Below, piece by piece: positions 1 through 9,200 of a stretch of DNA of 14,905 nucleotides. The translations under genes were made by a program, and so were the position numbers. The stretch comes from DATGMB01 sp035293845. Lineage in GTDB: Bacteria > Acidobacteriota > Terriglobia > Bryobacterales > Bryobacteraceae. The notes beneath the pieces are model-generated. The model saw only the letters and a program-made list of their open reading frames with translations. It had not been told where the DNA came from and did no database searches. The first letter of the stretch is position 1; each line of letters starts with the position of its first letter. The stretch spans positions 1 to 14,905 of the forward strand of contig DATGMB010000276.1 of NCBI GenBank assembly GCA_035293845.1. The letters are read 5' to 3'.

Positions 1-1
1 G

Positions 2-1501
2 TGGTCGGCGACGGTCTGCGATCTGGCGATCGCGCTGGCCTACGCGATGCTGGGCGAGGAGCAGCCCATCGCGGCGGCGGCGCGAATTGTGGCGGCCTAC
101 CGCGAGGTGCGCCCGCTCTCGGAGGCCGAACTCGACGCGCTCTATCCGCTGGCGGCGGCGCGGCTCGCCATGTCGGTCTGCTACTGCGCCTGGCAGACGG
201 CCACGGCGCCGGAGAACGAATATCTGCGCATCAGCAACCGCCCGGCCTGGGCGCTGCTGGAACGTCTGGCGGCGCTGCCGGAGGGTTGGCCCACCGACGT
301 ATTCCGCGGCCGGGCGGCTGGGCGCGACGCACTGCTGGCGCGCCGGCGGCGGCATCTGGGGCCCTCGCTGAGCATTTCCTACCGCGAGCCGCTGCACATC
401 ACGCACGGGCGCGGCGCGTACCTCTACGATTCGGCCGGCCGCGCGTATCTCGATTGCGTGAATAACGTGGCGCACGTCGGGCATTCGCATCCGCGCGTGG
501 TGCGGGCCGCGGCGGAGCAGATGGCGCGGCTCAATACGAACACGCGCTATCTGCACGAGGCGCTGGTGGACTACATCGAGCGGCTGGCGGCCACGCTGCC
601 CGCGCCCCTGAGTGTGGTGTACCTGGTGTGCAGCGGCAGCGAGGCCAACGAGCTGGCCCTGCGCCTGGCGCGCGAGCACACCGGGCGCGAAGGCGTGCTG
701 GTGATGGATACGGCGTATCACGGCAATACGAATGCGCTGATCGACATTTCGCCGTACAAATTCAACGGCCCCGGCGGCCGCGGACGGCCGCCGCACGTCA
801 CGGTGCTGCCGCTGCCGGGCGCGGGCGAAATGCCGCCGATTCCGCACGATCTTGCCGCGTTTTTCTGCGAATCGGCGCTGAGCTGCGCCGGACAGGTGAT
901 CCTCCCGCCGGGTTATCTGCGCGAAATTTACGGCAAGGTCCGCGCGGCGGGCGGCGTGTGCGTGGCGGATGAAGTCCAGACCGGCTTCGGCCGCGCGGGC
1001 ACGCATTTCTGGATGTTCGAAACGCAGGACGTCGTGCCCGATATCGTCACGATGGGGAAGCCGATCGGCAACGGGCATCCGCTGGGCGCGGTGGTGACAA
1101 CGCACGAGATCGCCGCGTCCTTCGCCAACGGCATGGAGTACTTCAATACCTTCGGCGGCAACCCGGTTTCCTGCGCGGTCGGGCTGGCTGTGCTGGATGT
1201 GATCCGCGATGAGGGCTTGCAGGAAAACGCGCGGGCGGCGGGCGAGTACCTGATGGCGGGATTGCGCGAGCTGCAAGCGCGCCATCCGGTGATCACGGAT
1301 GTGCGCGGGCTCGGTCTTTTCCTCGGCTTCGAAATGACCGGCGAGCGCGAGGCCACCGAACTCGTGAACCGCATGAAAGACCGCGGCGTGCTGCTGAGCA
1401 CAGACGGTCCGCGGCACAACGTGATCAAGATCAAGCCGCCGCTGGTGTTTTCGCGGGCCGATGCGGACCTGCTGCTGGCGCGGCTGGAGGAGGTTCTGTA
1501 G
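2..1501 (+). CDS. C-terminal part of an APH phosphotransferase-class III aminotransferase fusion (5' truncated by window edge)
   Basis: The frame is open from base 2 with no stop, so the gene begins upstream and the ATG at 47 is an internal methionine. Counting from base 2 there are 499 residues. Residues 1 to about 95 look like the end of an APH/homoserine-kinase-like phosphotransferase (VCDLAIALAYAML at 5-17, then a helical tail). From about residue 100 there is a complete fold-type I class III aminotransferase. It shows the PLP-phosphate segment SGSEAN (211-216), DEVQTGFGR with the cofactor Asp at 323, and MGKPIGNGHP with the Schiff-base Lys at 353. The stretch DISPYKFNGPGG and the overall pattern resemble the ethanolamine-phosphate/phosphohydroxylysine phospho-lyase (ETNPPL/AGXT2L) branch. 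The known bacterial fusion pairs a kinase with this PLP enzyme, so phosphorylation of an amino alcohol or hydroxylated amino acid followed by elimination is plausible. The substrate is not determinable. The glycosidase gene starts 10 bases downstream. Confidence 0.88.
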   Translation, partial: WSATVCDLAIALAYAMLGEEQPIAAAARIVAAYREVRPLSEAELDALYPLAAARLAMSVCYCAWQTATAPENEYLRISNRPAWALLERLAALPEGWPTDVFRGRAAGRDALLARRRRHLGPSLSISYREPLHITHGRGAYLYDSAGRAYLDCVNNVAHVGHSHPRVVRAAAEQMARLNTNTRYLHEALVDYIERLAATLPAPLSVVYLVCSGSEANELALRLAREHTGREGVLVMDTAYHGNTNALIDISPYKFNGPGGRGRPPHVTVLPLPGAGEMPPIPHDLAAFFCESALSCAGQVILPPGYLREIYGKVRAAGGVCVADEVQTGFGRAGTHFWMFETQDVVPDIVTMGKPIGNGHPLGAVVTTHEIAASFANGMEYFNTFGGNPVSCAVGLAVLDVIRDEGLQENARAAGEYLMAGLRELQARHPVITDVRGLGLFLGFEMTGEREATELVNRMKDRGVLLSTDGPRHNVIKIKPPLVFSRADADLLLARLEEVL

Positions 1502-1511
1502 CATAAATTTC

Positions 1512-3923
1512 ATGCGATGGATTCTGCTTCTGCTCGCGGCCGGGCTGGCCTCGGCGCAGTCCGTGGCCGAGTTGCGGCGCGGCTTCGAGCATCCGCCGGA
1601 CGATGCGCGAATCATGATGCGGTGGTGGTGGTTCGGGCCGGCGGTGCAGAAACCCGAACTGGAGCGCGAGATGCGCCAGATGAAGGAAGCCGGCATCGGA
1701 GGCTTCGAGGTGCAGCCGGTATATCCGCTGGAAATTGACGGCAATTTCCCGTATCTTTCACCGGAATTCCTGGATGATTTGGGATTCGTGGCGCAGAAGG
1801 CGCGGGAACTGGGGCTGCGCTTCGACCTGACGCTGGCCAGCGGATGGCCGTACGGCGGACCGCACATTCCGCTCGATCGGGCTTCCTCGCGGCTGCGCGT
1901 GGTGAAGGGTGCGCCGCCCACGCTCGCAGCAGGGGAGAAGCTGATTTCGCAAGCCGAGGCCGGCGGGACGACATACTATTTCATCGCGAGCCACACGCGG
2001 CAGCAGGTGAAGCGGCCCGCGGTCGGCGCGGAAGGCCTCGTCCTCGACCATTACGATCCCGCGGCCATCGCGCTGCATCTCTCCGCAGTCGGGGACAAGC
2101 TGCTGGCGGCGTGCGGAAAGAATCCGCCGTACGCGGTCTTCAGCGACAGCCTGGAAGTCTACGGCGCGGACTGGACTCCGAGTTTTCTCGAAGAATTCCG
2201 CCAGCGCCGCGGCTACGATCTGATGCCGTATTTACCGGCATTGGTCACGGATATCGGCCCCAAAACCGGCGCCATTCGCCACGATTGGGGCAAAACGCTG
2301 AGCGAGCTGGCGGACGCGAACTACCTCACGCCCATCCGCCAGTGGGCGGCGGCGCACGGCACGCGCTTCCGCTCGCAGACCTACGGCATCCCGCCGGTGA
2401 CGCTTTCGAGCAATGCGCTGGTCGATCTGCCGGAGGGCGAAGGGTCGCAGTGGCGGGCGTTTTCGGCGACCCGCTGGGCGGCCTCGGCGAGCCATCTCTA
2501 CGGGCGGCCGGTGACGTCTTCGGAGACATGGACGTGGGTTCATTCGCCGGTCTTTCGCGCCACGCCGCTCGATCTGAAGGCGGAGGCGGACATCCATTTT
2601 CTGGAAGGCATCAACCAGCTCATCGGCCACGGCTGGCCGTATTCGCCGCCGGAAGCGGGCGAGCCGGGCTGGCGCTTCTACGCGGCAGGCGCGCTGAATG
2701 CGCATAACCCGTGGTGGATCGTGATGCCGGATGTCGCGCTCTACCTGCAGCGCATGAGCTGGCTGCTGCGGCAAGGGCAGCCGGCCAACGACGTGGCGGT
2801 GTATCTGCCGGCCGACGATGCCTTCGCTTCGTTCGCACTGGGGCGGCCGAGCGTAAATCAGGCGATGGACCGGCTGATCGGTCCGACAGTGATCCCCCAG
2901 ATTCTGGACGCCGGATACAACTTCGATTTCATCGACGATGCGGCGATTGCGAAGGCCGGGGTGCCGTACAAGATCCTGGTGCTGCCGGGCGTCGAGCGGA
3001 TGCCGCTCGCGACGCTGCAGAAGATTCTGGCGAGCGGCGCGACCGTGATCGCGACGCGGCATGCGCCGTCGCTGGCGCCGGGACTGATGGAGGAGGCGGA
3101 CACGTCCAGGATTCGGGACCTGGCGGCGAAGCTGCGCGTGGTGGCGGATGAGGCGAAGCTGGGGGAGGCGCTGCACGGGGCGCTGCCGCAGGATGTCACC
3201 TTCCACGCTGCGGGCATGGGCTTCGTCCACCGGCGGCTGCGGGGAGCCGACTTATATTTCGTCGTGAACACGACGAATCACCGCCTGCCCGCGCCGGAGG
3301 CGTTCCGCGTTACCGGGCTGCAGCCGGCACAGTGGAATCCGCTGACGGGAGCGGTTACGGCGGTCGAACAGCGGGATTTCGAGCCGTACGAATCGCGAGT
3401 GGTAGTGTTCTCCAAAGATCCCGCTCCCGCCGCGGCCACACCTGCGACCGGAAAGATCCTCGACGTGAACATGCGCCGGCTCACCGATCCCGACCGCTTC
3501 TATTCCGGTACGATCCCGTATGAAGCCGAGGTGAGCCTCGCCGCTCCCCCGCCCCGTGCCGTCCTCAACTTCGGAGAAGGAACGCCGGTTTCCACGGACG
3601 ATCGCCGCTCCGGCCCCGGCATGCGCGCCATGATGGATGGGCCGGTCCGTGAAGCCGCCGTGGTTTACGTCAACGACAAGCGCGCCGGCGCGGTCTGGTG
3701 CGCGCCATGGGAAATCGAAGTGGGACCGCTGCTCCGGGCCGGGAAGAACACGGTGCGGGTCGTGGTGGGGAATTCCGCGCTGAACGAAATGGCCGGCAAG
3801 CCGCTACCCGACTACAAGGCCCTCAATGCCAAGTACGGCGAGCGGTTCCAGCCGCAGGAGATGAACCTCGTGGCGCCGCAGCCGTCGGGCCTGCTCGGGC
3901 CCGTGCGTCTCGTGATTCGGTAA
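1512..3923 (+). CDS. Secreted GH106-like glycoside hydrolase (alpha-L-rhamnosidase family)
   Basis: This 803-residue exported protein probably removes terminal sugars, perhaps rhamnose, from plant or microbial polysaccharide. ATG 1512 is chosen because it gives a clean Sec signal peptide (MRWILLLLAAGLASAQS). The in-frame ATG at 1461 would add an arginine- and cysteine-rich leader inside the previous gene. After the leader comes the hallmark entry of this family, MMRWWWFGPAV followed by EMRQMKEAGIGGFEVQPVYP, the start of a TIM-barrel-like domain. Acidic residues that could be catalytic are Glu215 in DSLEVYG and Glu338 in SSETWTW; this assignment is inferred from position only. A Rossmann-like or flavodoxin-like middle (around 420-560) and a C-terminal galactose-binding beta-sandwich (around 640-803, with VYVNDKRAG and LLRAGKNTVRV) complete the usual order. 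It is shorter than the roughly 1000-residue characterised GH106 enzymes. A purine-rich GGAGGAGG lies at 1486-1493, 18 bases before the start and inside the preceding gene. The substrate is uncertain. Confidence 0.82.
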   Translation: MRWILLLLAAGLASAQSVAELRRGFEHPPDDARIMMRWWWFGPAVQKPELEREMRQMKEAGIGGFEVQPVYPLEIDGNFPYLSPEFLDDLGFVAQKARELGLRFDLTLASGWPYGGPHIPLDRASSRLRVVKGAPPTLAAGEKLISQAEAGGTTYYFIASHTRQQVKRPAVGAEGLVLDHYDPAAIALHLSAVGDKLLAACGKNPPYAVFSDSLEVYGADWTPSFLEEFRQRRGYDLMPYLPALVTDIGPKTGAIRHDWGKTLSELADANYLTPIRQWAAAHGTRFRSQTYGIPPVTLSSNALVDLPEGEGSQWRAFSATRWAASASHLYGRPVTSSETWTWVHSPVFRATPLDLKAEADIHFLEGINQLIGHGWPYSPPEAGEPGWRFYAAGALNAHNPWWIVMPDVALYLQRMSWLLRQGQPANDVAVYLPADDAFASFALGRPSVNQAMDRLIGPTVIPQILDAGYNFDFIDDAAIAKAGVPYKILVLPGVERMPLATLQKILASGATVIATRHAPSLAPGLMEEADTSRIRDLAAKLRVVADEAKLGEALHGALPQDVTFHAAGMGFVHRRLRGADLYFVVNTTNHRLPAPEAFRVTGLQPAQWNPLTGAVTAVEQRDFEPYESRVVVFSKDPAPAAATPATGKILDVNMRRLTDPDRFYSGTIPYEAEVSLAAPPPRAVLNFGEGTPVSTDDRRSGPGMRAMMDGPVREAAVVYVNDKRAGAVWCAPWEIEVGPLLRAGKNTVRVVVGNSALNEMAGKPLPDYKALNAKYGERFQPQEMNLVAPQPSGLLGPVRLVIR

Positions 3924-3932
3924 GCTATTGAG

Positions 3933-5540
3933 GTGCTACGGACCAAGTTTCTTCGCCGCTCCCTGACCCTTGCGGCCCTATTTGCGACCTCTCTTGTTGC
4001 CGCGGATTATGCCGCCGAGGGCAAGCTCTGGTGGGCCCACATCCAGTTCCTTGCGGATGACAAACTGGAAGGCCGCAATACCGGCAGTCCCGGATTCCTG
4101 CAAGCCGTCCGTTACGTCGAGTCGCAGTTCGAAAAGCTCGGGCTGAAGCCGGCCGGGACGTCGGGATATCTCCAGCCCATCCGGTTCGAATCGCGAACCC
4201 TTTCGGACCCCAGCATCGAACTGGTGCGCGACGGCAAGACCGAGGCCATCGCGGCAGGCGAAGCCAGCCTGAGTTCCCGCGCCGACGTGCCGGAGGGCGC
4301 GGTCGAAGCGCCGATGGTGTTCGTCGGCTACGGCATGTCGATTCCCGAGGCGCACTACGATGACCTCGCCGGGCTCGACCTGCACGGCAAGATCGCGGTT
4401 TACGTGAACGCCGCCGCGCCGGTGGAAGCGTCGGGCAACGTGAAGTCGCATTTCTCCTCTTCGGCCGAGCGATGGGCGACGTTCCGGCGTGCCGGAGCGA
4501 TCGGCAGCGCGGCGCTGCCCAATCCGCGGCAGGGCGCGCCACAGGGCGCCGGCGGAGGCGGGCGCGGCGCTGGGTTCACCCCGCCGCCCACCGTGGTGCT
4601 CGCCGAGCGCGATCTGCAGGATTCCGCGGGACAGAAAGTCGCCCTCACGATCACGCGCCGCGGCGCGGAGAAATTCTTCGCGGGTAGCGGCCACAGCTAT
4701 GATGAAATCGAAACACTGGCGCGGGATGGCAAGCCCCTGCCGCGATTCCCGTTGCCAGGCACGCTCCGCGCCAAGGCCACGCTGCACCGCGAACCGCTCG
4801 AAGCACCGAACGTCGTGGGCGTGCTGCCCGGCTCCGATCCGGTGCTGCGCAACGAGTACGTGGTCATGTCCGCGCACCTCGACCACGTCGGCGTCGGCCG
4901 GCCGGTGGACGGCGACAACATCTACAACGGCGCCATGGACGACGCCAGCGGCATCGCCAGCGTTCTCGAAATCGCGCGCGTGATGAAGGAAACCGGAGCG
5001 AAGCCGAAGCGGTCTATCATCTTTCTGGCCGTTACCGCTGAGGAGAAGGGGGAACTGGGGTCGCGCTATTTCGCCGCCCACCCGACGGTGCCGCTGAAGA
5101 GCATTGTGGCCGATATCAACCTCGATATGTTCCTGCCGCTCTATCCACTGAAGGTGATCGAGGTGCAGGGCCTGACCGAATCGTCGCTCGGCGGGCAGAT
5201 CCGCGCCGCGGCCAAGGAGCTCGGCGTGGACGTGCAAACCGACCGCGAGCCGGAGCAGAACCGGTTCATCCGCAGCGACCAGTACAGCTTCATCCGGGAG
5301 GGCATCCCCTCGCTCGCGTTCAAGTTCGGCTACGAGTTCGGGTCGCCGGAAGAGAAGATCCGGCAGACCTGGGTGCGGGACCGGTACCATAAGCCCTCCG
5401 ACGACCTGAGCCAGCCGGTGGATACGGCCGCTGCCGCGCTGTTCGACCGCGTAATCGCGGACCTGCTGGAGCGCGTGGCCGACGATCCGGCGCGGCCCGA
5501 GTGGAACCAAGACAGCTTCTTCAAGAGATTCGCCAAGTAG
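3933..5540 (+). CDS. Secreted M28-family zinc metallopeptidase with PA domain
   Basis: This is a 535-residue exported aminopeptidase-like enzyme. The GTG at 3933 is the first usable start, because the stop codon of the previous gene (3921-3923) is in the same frame. It is followed by a basic, hydrophobic signal peptide (MLRTKFLRRSLTLAALFATS). A protease-associated (PA) domain is inserted at about 100-260 (VFVGYGMSIPEAHYDDLAG, then LHGKIAVYVNAA). The catalytic M28 core shows the expected two-zinc ligand set: His315 and Asp317 in AHLDH, Asp337 in MDDASG, the Glu370-Glu371 pair in TAEEKGE, Asp398 in NLDMF and His486 in RYHKPSDD. All are present, so the enzyme should be active. It probably trims peptides in the periplasm or outside the cell. 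A Gly/Pro-rich low-complexity segment (about 196-215) interrupts the PA domain. Its stop codon directly abuts the ATG of the methyltransferase gene. Confidence 0.9.
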   Translation: MLRTKFLRRSLTLAALFATSLVAADYAAEGKLWWAHIQFLADDKLEGRNTGSPGFLQAVRYVESQFEKLGLKPAGTSGYLQPIRFESRTLSDPSIELVRDGKTEAIAAGEASLSSRADVPEGAVEAPMVFVGYGMSIPEAHYDDLAGLDLHGKIAVYVNAAAPVEASGNVKSHFSSSAERWATFRRAGAIGSAALPNPRQGAPQGAGGGGRGAGFTPPPTVVLAERDLQDSAGQKVALTITRRGAEKFFAGSGHSYDEIETLARDGKPLPRFPLPGTLRAKATLHREPLEAPNVVGVLPGSDPVLRNEYVVMSAHLDHVGVGRPVDGDNIYNGAMDDASGIASVLEIARVMKETGAKPKRSIIFLAVTAEEKGELGSRYFAAHPTVPLKSIVADINLDMFLPLYPLKVIEVQGLTESSLGGQIRAAAKELGVDVQTDREPEQNRFIRSDQYSFIREGIPSLAFKFGYEFGSPEEKIRQTWVRDRYHKPSDDLSQPVDTAAAALFDRVIADLLERVADDPARPEWNQDSFFKRFAK

Positions 5541-6254
5541 ATGACCCCGCCCCCCGAAAAGCTCGACTCCCGGCTCATGCGCGACATGTTCCACACCGTC
5601 GCGCCGCGGTACAACTTCATCACGCGGGCATTCTCCTACGGGATGGATCCCGGCTGGAAGCGGATGCTCGTGGAGCACGCGGACCTGCCGGAGAACGCGG
5701 TCGTGCTCGACCTCGCCTGCGGCACGGGCGATTTTTCGCGGCTGGTGAGCGCGCGCTGCGCGGGGGCCCGCGCCATCGCAGTGGATCTCACCGAGCGGAT
5801 GCTGCGCCTGGCGCGGCGGCAGGGCAACGTGCGGCTCGCGGTCTGCGCGGATGCCGGCGCGCTTCCCTTCCCTGCCGCGTCGTTCGATTGCGTCTTTATC
5901 GGCTACGGCCTGCGCAATTTTCCAAGCCTCGAACGGGCGCTCGAGGAGATCGAGCGGGTCACGCGGCCGGGCGGCCTGCTCGTCTCGCTCGATTTCTTCC
6001 TGCCGGCCAACCCGCTGCTGCGCGCGCTCTATCTCGGATATCTCTACGCGCAGGGCGTCTTCTGGGGGCTGCTCCTGCACGGTCGGCCGCGCGTCTATAC
6101 GTACATCCCCGATTCGCTGCGCAGCTTCGTTTCGATCGACGATTTCGCCGTCCGCCTGGAGCGCGCCGGTTATCGCCAGGTGCGCGTGCGCAAGCGGATT
6201 TTGGGCGGCATCGGGCTGCATTGGGCCGCGAAAGCAGGGGACGCCAAGTCATGA
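5541..6254 (+). CDS. ubiE: UbiE/MenG-type quinone methyltransferase (demethylmenaquinone methyltransferase)
   Basis: This 237-residue class I SAM-dependent C-methyltransferase is predicted to methylate the ring of demethylmenaquinone in the last step of menaquinone synthesis. The N-terminus has the UbiE signature MFHTVAPRYNFITRAFSYGMD. The SAM-binding motif I is VLDLACGTGDFS (55-66), with the acidic ribose-binding Asp82 in VDLTERML. ADAGALPFPAASFD follows at 103-116, and YGLRNF (122-127) matches the FGLRN motif typical of UbiE/MenG. The C-terminal YTYIPDSLRSF matches the conserved Y-x-Y-L-P-x-S region. Length is close to the 230-260 residues usual for the family. The ATG follows the preceding stop with no gap, and its own stop overlaps the next start by four bases (ATGA), so translational coupling is likely. 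The quinone species is inferred as menaquinone from the presumed phylum. A specialised UbiE paralogue with another substrate cannot be excluded. Confidence 0.85.
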   Translation: MTPPPEKLDSRLMRDMFHTVAPRYNFITRAFSYGMDPGWKRMLVEHADLPENAVVLDLACGTGDFSRLVSARCAGARAIAVDLTERMLRLARRQGNVRLAVCADAGALPFPAASFDCVFIGYGLRNFPSLERALEEIERVTRPGGLLVSLDFFLPANPLLRALYLGYLYAQGVFWGLLLHGRPRVYTYIPDSLRSFVSIDDFAVRLERAGYRQVRVRKRILGGIGLHWAAKAGDAKS

Positions 6255-9200
6255 AACAGCGCTTCACCGCCGCGGATTACCGCTATCTCGCCATCTGCCT
6301 GTTTTTGCTGGCGGGAGCGACGTGGTTTTCGGTGCGCAATTTCCACCGCGCGTTTCCGGAAGCATCGATCGATTTTCGGGTCAGCCGCGCGGAGGGCCAG
6401 ACCATCGCGGGGAAGTTCCTCAACGGCCAGGGATACGCGACGGCCGGGTACACGGACGCTTCCAGCTTCACTTACGACGATGAAACCAAGACATTCCTGG
6501 AACGCGAGCTCGGCCTGGAGAAGGCCAACACGCTTATGGGAACGCGCGTGCGGCTGTGGCGCTGGTCCTATCGCTGGTTCCGGCCGCTGCAGAAGGAGGA
6601 GTTCCGCGCGGACGTGACGCCGGACGGCTCGGTCGCCGGCTTCGACCATGAGATTGCCGAGGATGCCGCGCGGCCGGCCATCGATGCGGCACAGGCCCGC
6701 GCCGCCGCCGAGGATTTCCTGCGCAGCCGCATGCACCGCGATCCCGCGGCGCTCGATTTCGTGGAGGTCTCCGAAGTCGAGCGGCCACACCGCACGGACC
6801 GAACGTACACCTGGAAGGAGCGCGACTTCAACCTGCGCGACGCGACATACCGCATCGCCGTCACGCTGCATGGAAGCGAAATCGCGGGTTACGGCGAGTA
6901 CCTGAAGATCCCCGAGCAGTGGTCGCGCGATTACCAGCGGCTGCGTTCGAAGAACGAGGCCGCTTCCATGGTCGATGCGGCCCTGCTGGTCGCCTTGATG
7001 GTGGGGCTGATCGCGGTGATCGCGCTGCGGGTGAGGCGGCAGGATATCCGCTGGCGCCGCGCGGCGGTCGTCGGCGGCATCGGCATGGTGCTCGCGTTCC
7101 TTTCGCACCTGAACTCCATGCCGACCGAGCTGTTCCGCTATCCGACCACGGATTCCTACGGCAGCTTTCTGGCGCGGCAGCTCCTGAACGGCGTGATCGC
7201 GGCCTTCGGGGCGGGCGGCCTGCTCTTCGTGCTGACGGCCGGCGCCGAGACGGTCTACCGCGAGATGTTCCCCGGCCGCGTCTCGCTTGCCAACCTCTTC
7301 CGCGCCGGCGGACTGCGGACGAAGTCATTCTTTCTCGGCGCGGTGCTGGGCATCGCGCTCTGCGCGCTGTTCATCGCGTACCAGACGGCGTTTTACATCG
7401 TGGCCTACCGCTACGGCGCCTGGTCGCCGGCCGATGTCCCGTACGATGACCTGCTCAATACCAAATTCCCGTGGCTGTTCGTGATGTTCGGCGGTTTCCT
7501 GCCGGCAGTTTCGGAGGAATTCCTGTTCCGCATGTTCGGAATTCCGTTCCTGCGCAAGCTGGCTCGCTCGACCGCGATCGCTGTCGTGGTGGCGGGCTTC
7601 GTGTGGGGATTCGGGCACGCGGCGTACCCGCAGCAGCCGTTCTATATCCGCGGGGTGGAGGTCGGGATCGGCGGCGTGGTGCTCGGCCTCATTATGCTGC
7701 GCTGGGGCATCCTGCCCACGCTCGTCTGGCATTACTCGGTGGATGCCATGTACAGCGCCATGCTGCTGCTGCGCTCGCATAGCCTGTACTTCCGGCTATC
7801 CGGCGCGGCCAGCGCGGGGATCATCGTGCTGCCCGTTCTGGTCGCGCTGATCGCCTATTGGCGCAAGGGCGGCTTCGAACCGGAAACGGGATTGCTCAAC
7901 GGCGACGAGGCGCCGCCCACCGCGCTGCCCGAGCCGGCGGCGGCGGCCGAGCGCGCACCCGAGCCCAAGTGGCAGTCCATGCCCGCCCGCACGCGCATCG
8001 CGGCGGTGGCCGTGTGCGCCGCCGGCATCGCGGCGCTGGCGATTCCCACGCAGCGCTTCGGCGTCGCGCCGGTCTTCCGGATTTCGCCGGACCAGGCGCG
8101 CGCCGCCTCCGATGCCTTCCTGCGCGCGCAGGGGCTGAAACCGGAGGCGTTCCGGAACGTCACGGTGCCAGACGTCCATTGGGGCGATAACGACGCCAAT
8201 GACGGACTGGCCGGCAAATATTTTCTGGAGCGCTTGCCCATACCCGCCGTCTCGCGTCTGTTCGAGCGGTACCGGCCGCTGCGCTACTGGAAGACGCGCT
8301 ATTTCAAATCGCTCGACCGGGAAGAACTGCTCGTGACGGTGCATCCGGAAACCGGGAAGATTCTCGGCTACCAGCACACGCTCCCCGAGGACCGGCCCGG
8401 AGCGGATATCGGCGACGATGCCGCGCGCGCGACGGCCGCCGCCTTTGCCGCCTCGATGGGCTGGGATGTCGCGGCGATGGACCTCAAGGAGAACACCAGC
8501 GAGAAGAAGAAAGCGCGGCGCGATCATGAACTCGTGTGGGAGGCCCGCGCCGGAGACCCGCGCAATGCCGGCGAGGTCCGTTACCGCGTGGCGATCGGCG
8601 TGGCCGGCGACCATCCGGCGGGCGCGGCAGCCTACTGGAAGGTGCCGGAAAATTATATCCGCGCCCGCCAGCGGCAGAACTTCATTTCTATTTCCATCAT
8701 CGCGCTGCGCTTCGGCTCGATCGCCGCGCTGGTGGTATTCGGCCTCTGGATGCTGGTCCGCAGCCTGCGGGCGGGCCTGGTCCGTTGGCGGCTGGTGCTC
8801 GCGATCGCGATCCCCGCGGGCCTGCTCATGCCGCTCCAGGCGTTGCTCTCGATGCACACCATGCTCGCCAACTATCCCACGGCGGTTCCGCTCGAAACCT
8901 TCCAGGCGATCACGTACCTCGTCGTTGCCATGTCAACCCTGATCGGCTTCGTGATTGCCGCCGCTTCGATCGCCCTGCTCGCGTCCTATTTCCCGGATGC
9001 CATCGCGAGCCTGCGAGCCGGGAGCCGCCGCGCTCTGGCCGGCGGCGCCGTGCTGGCGTTTCTGGCGGCGGTGGGTCTGGCCCTGCTGGCGCGCCAGATC
9101 GAGCTGCTGCTGACGGCGCGCTTTCCGGCACAGGCGTCTTTCGAGCTGGTGGTGCCGGGCCTCCTCGTCAGCACCTCGCCCGCGCTGTCGGCCCTCGCGG

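Noticed and set aside
47..49. ATG 47 as the start of the aminotransferase gene
   Set aside because: The frame is open back to base 2, and the encoded residues match the end of an APH domain, so the start is outside the window.
3978..6221. Long minus-strand open frame opposite the M28 and ubiE genes
   Set aside because: The translation is Arg/His/Glu-rich with no recognisable domain and lies wholly opposite well-supported genes. It is an expected shadow in GC-rich DNA.
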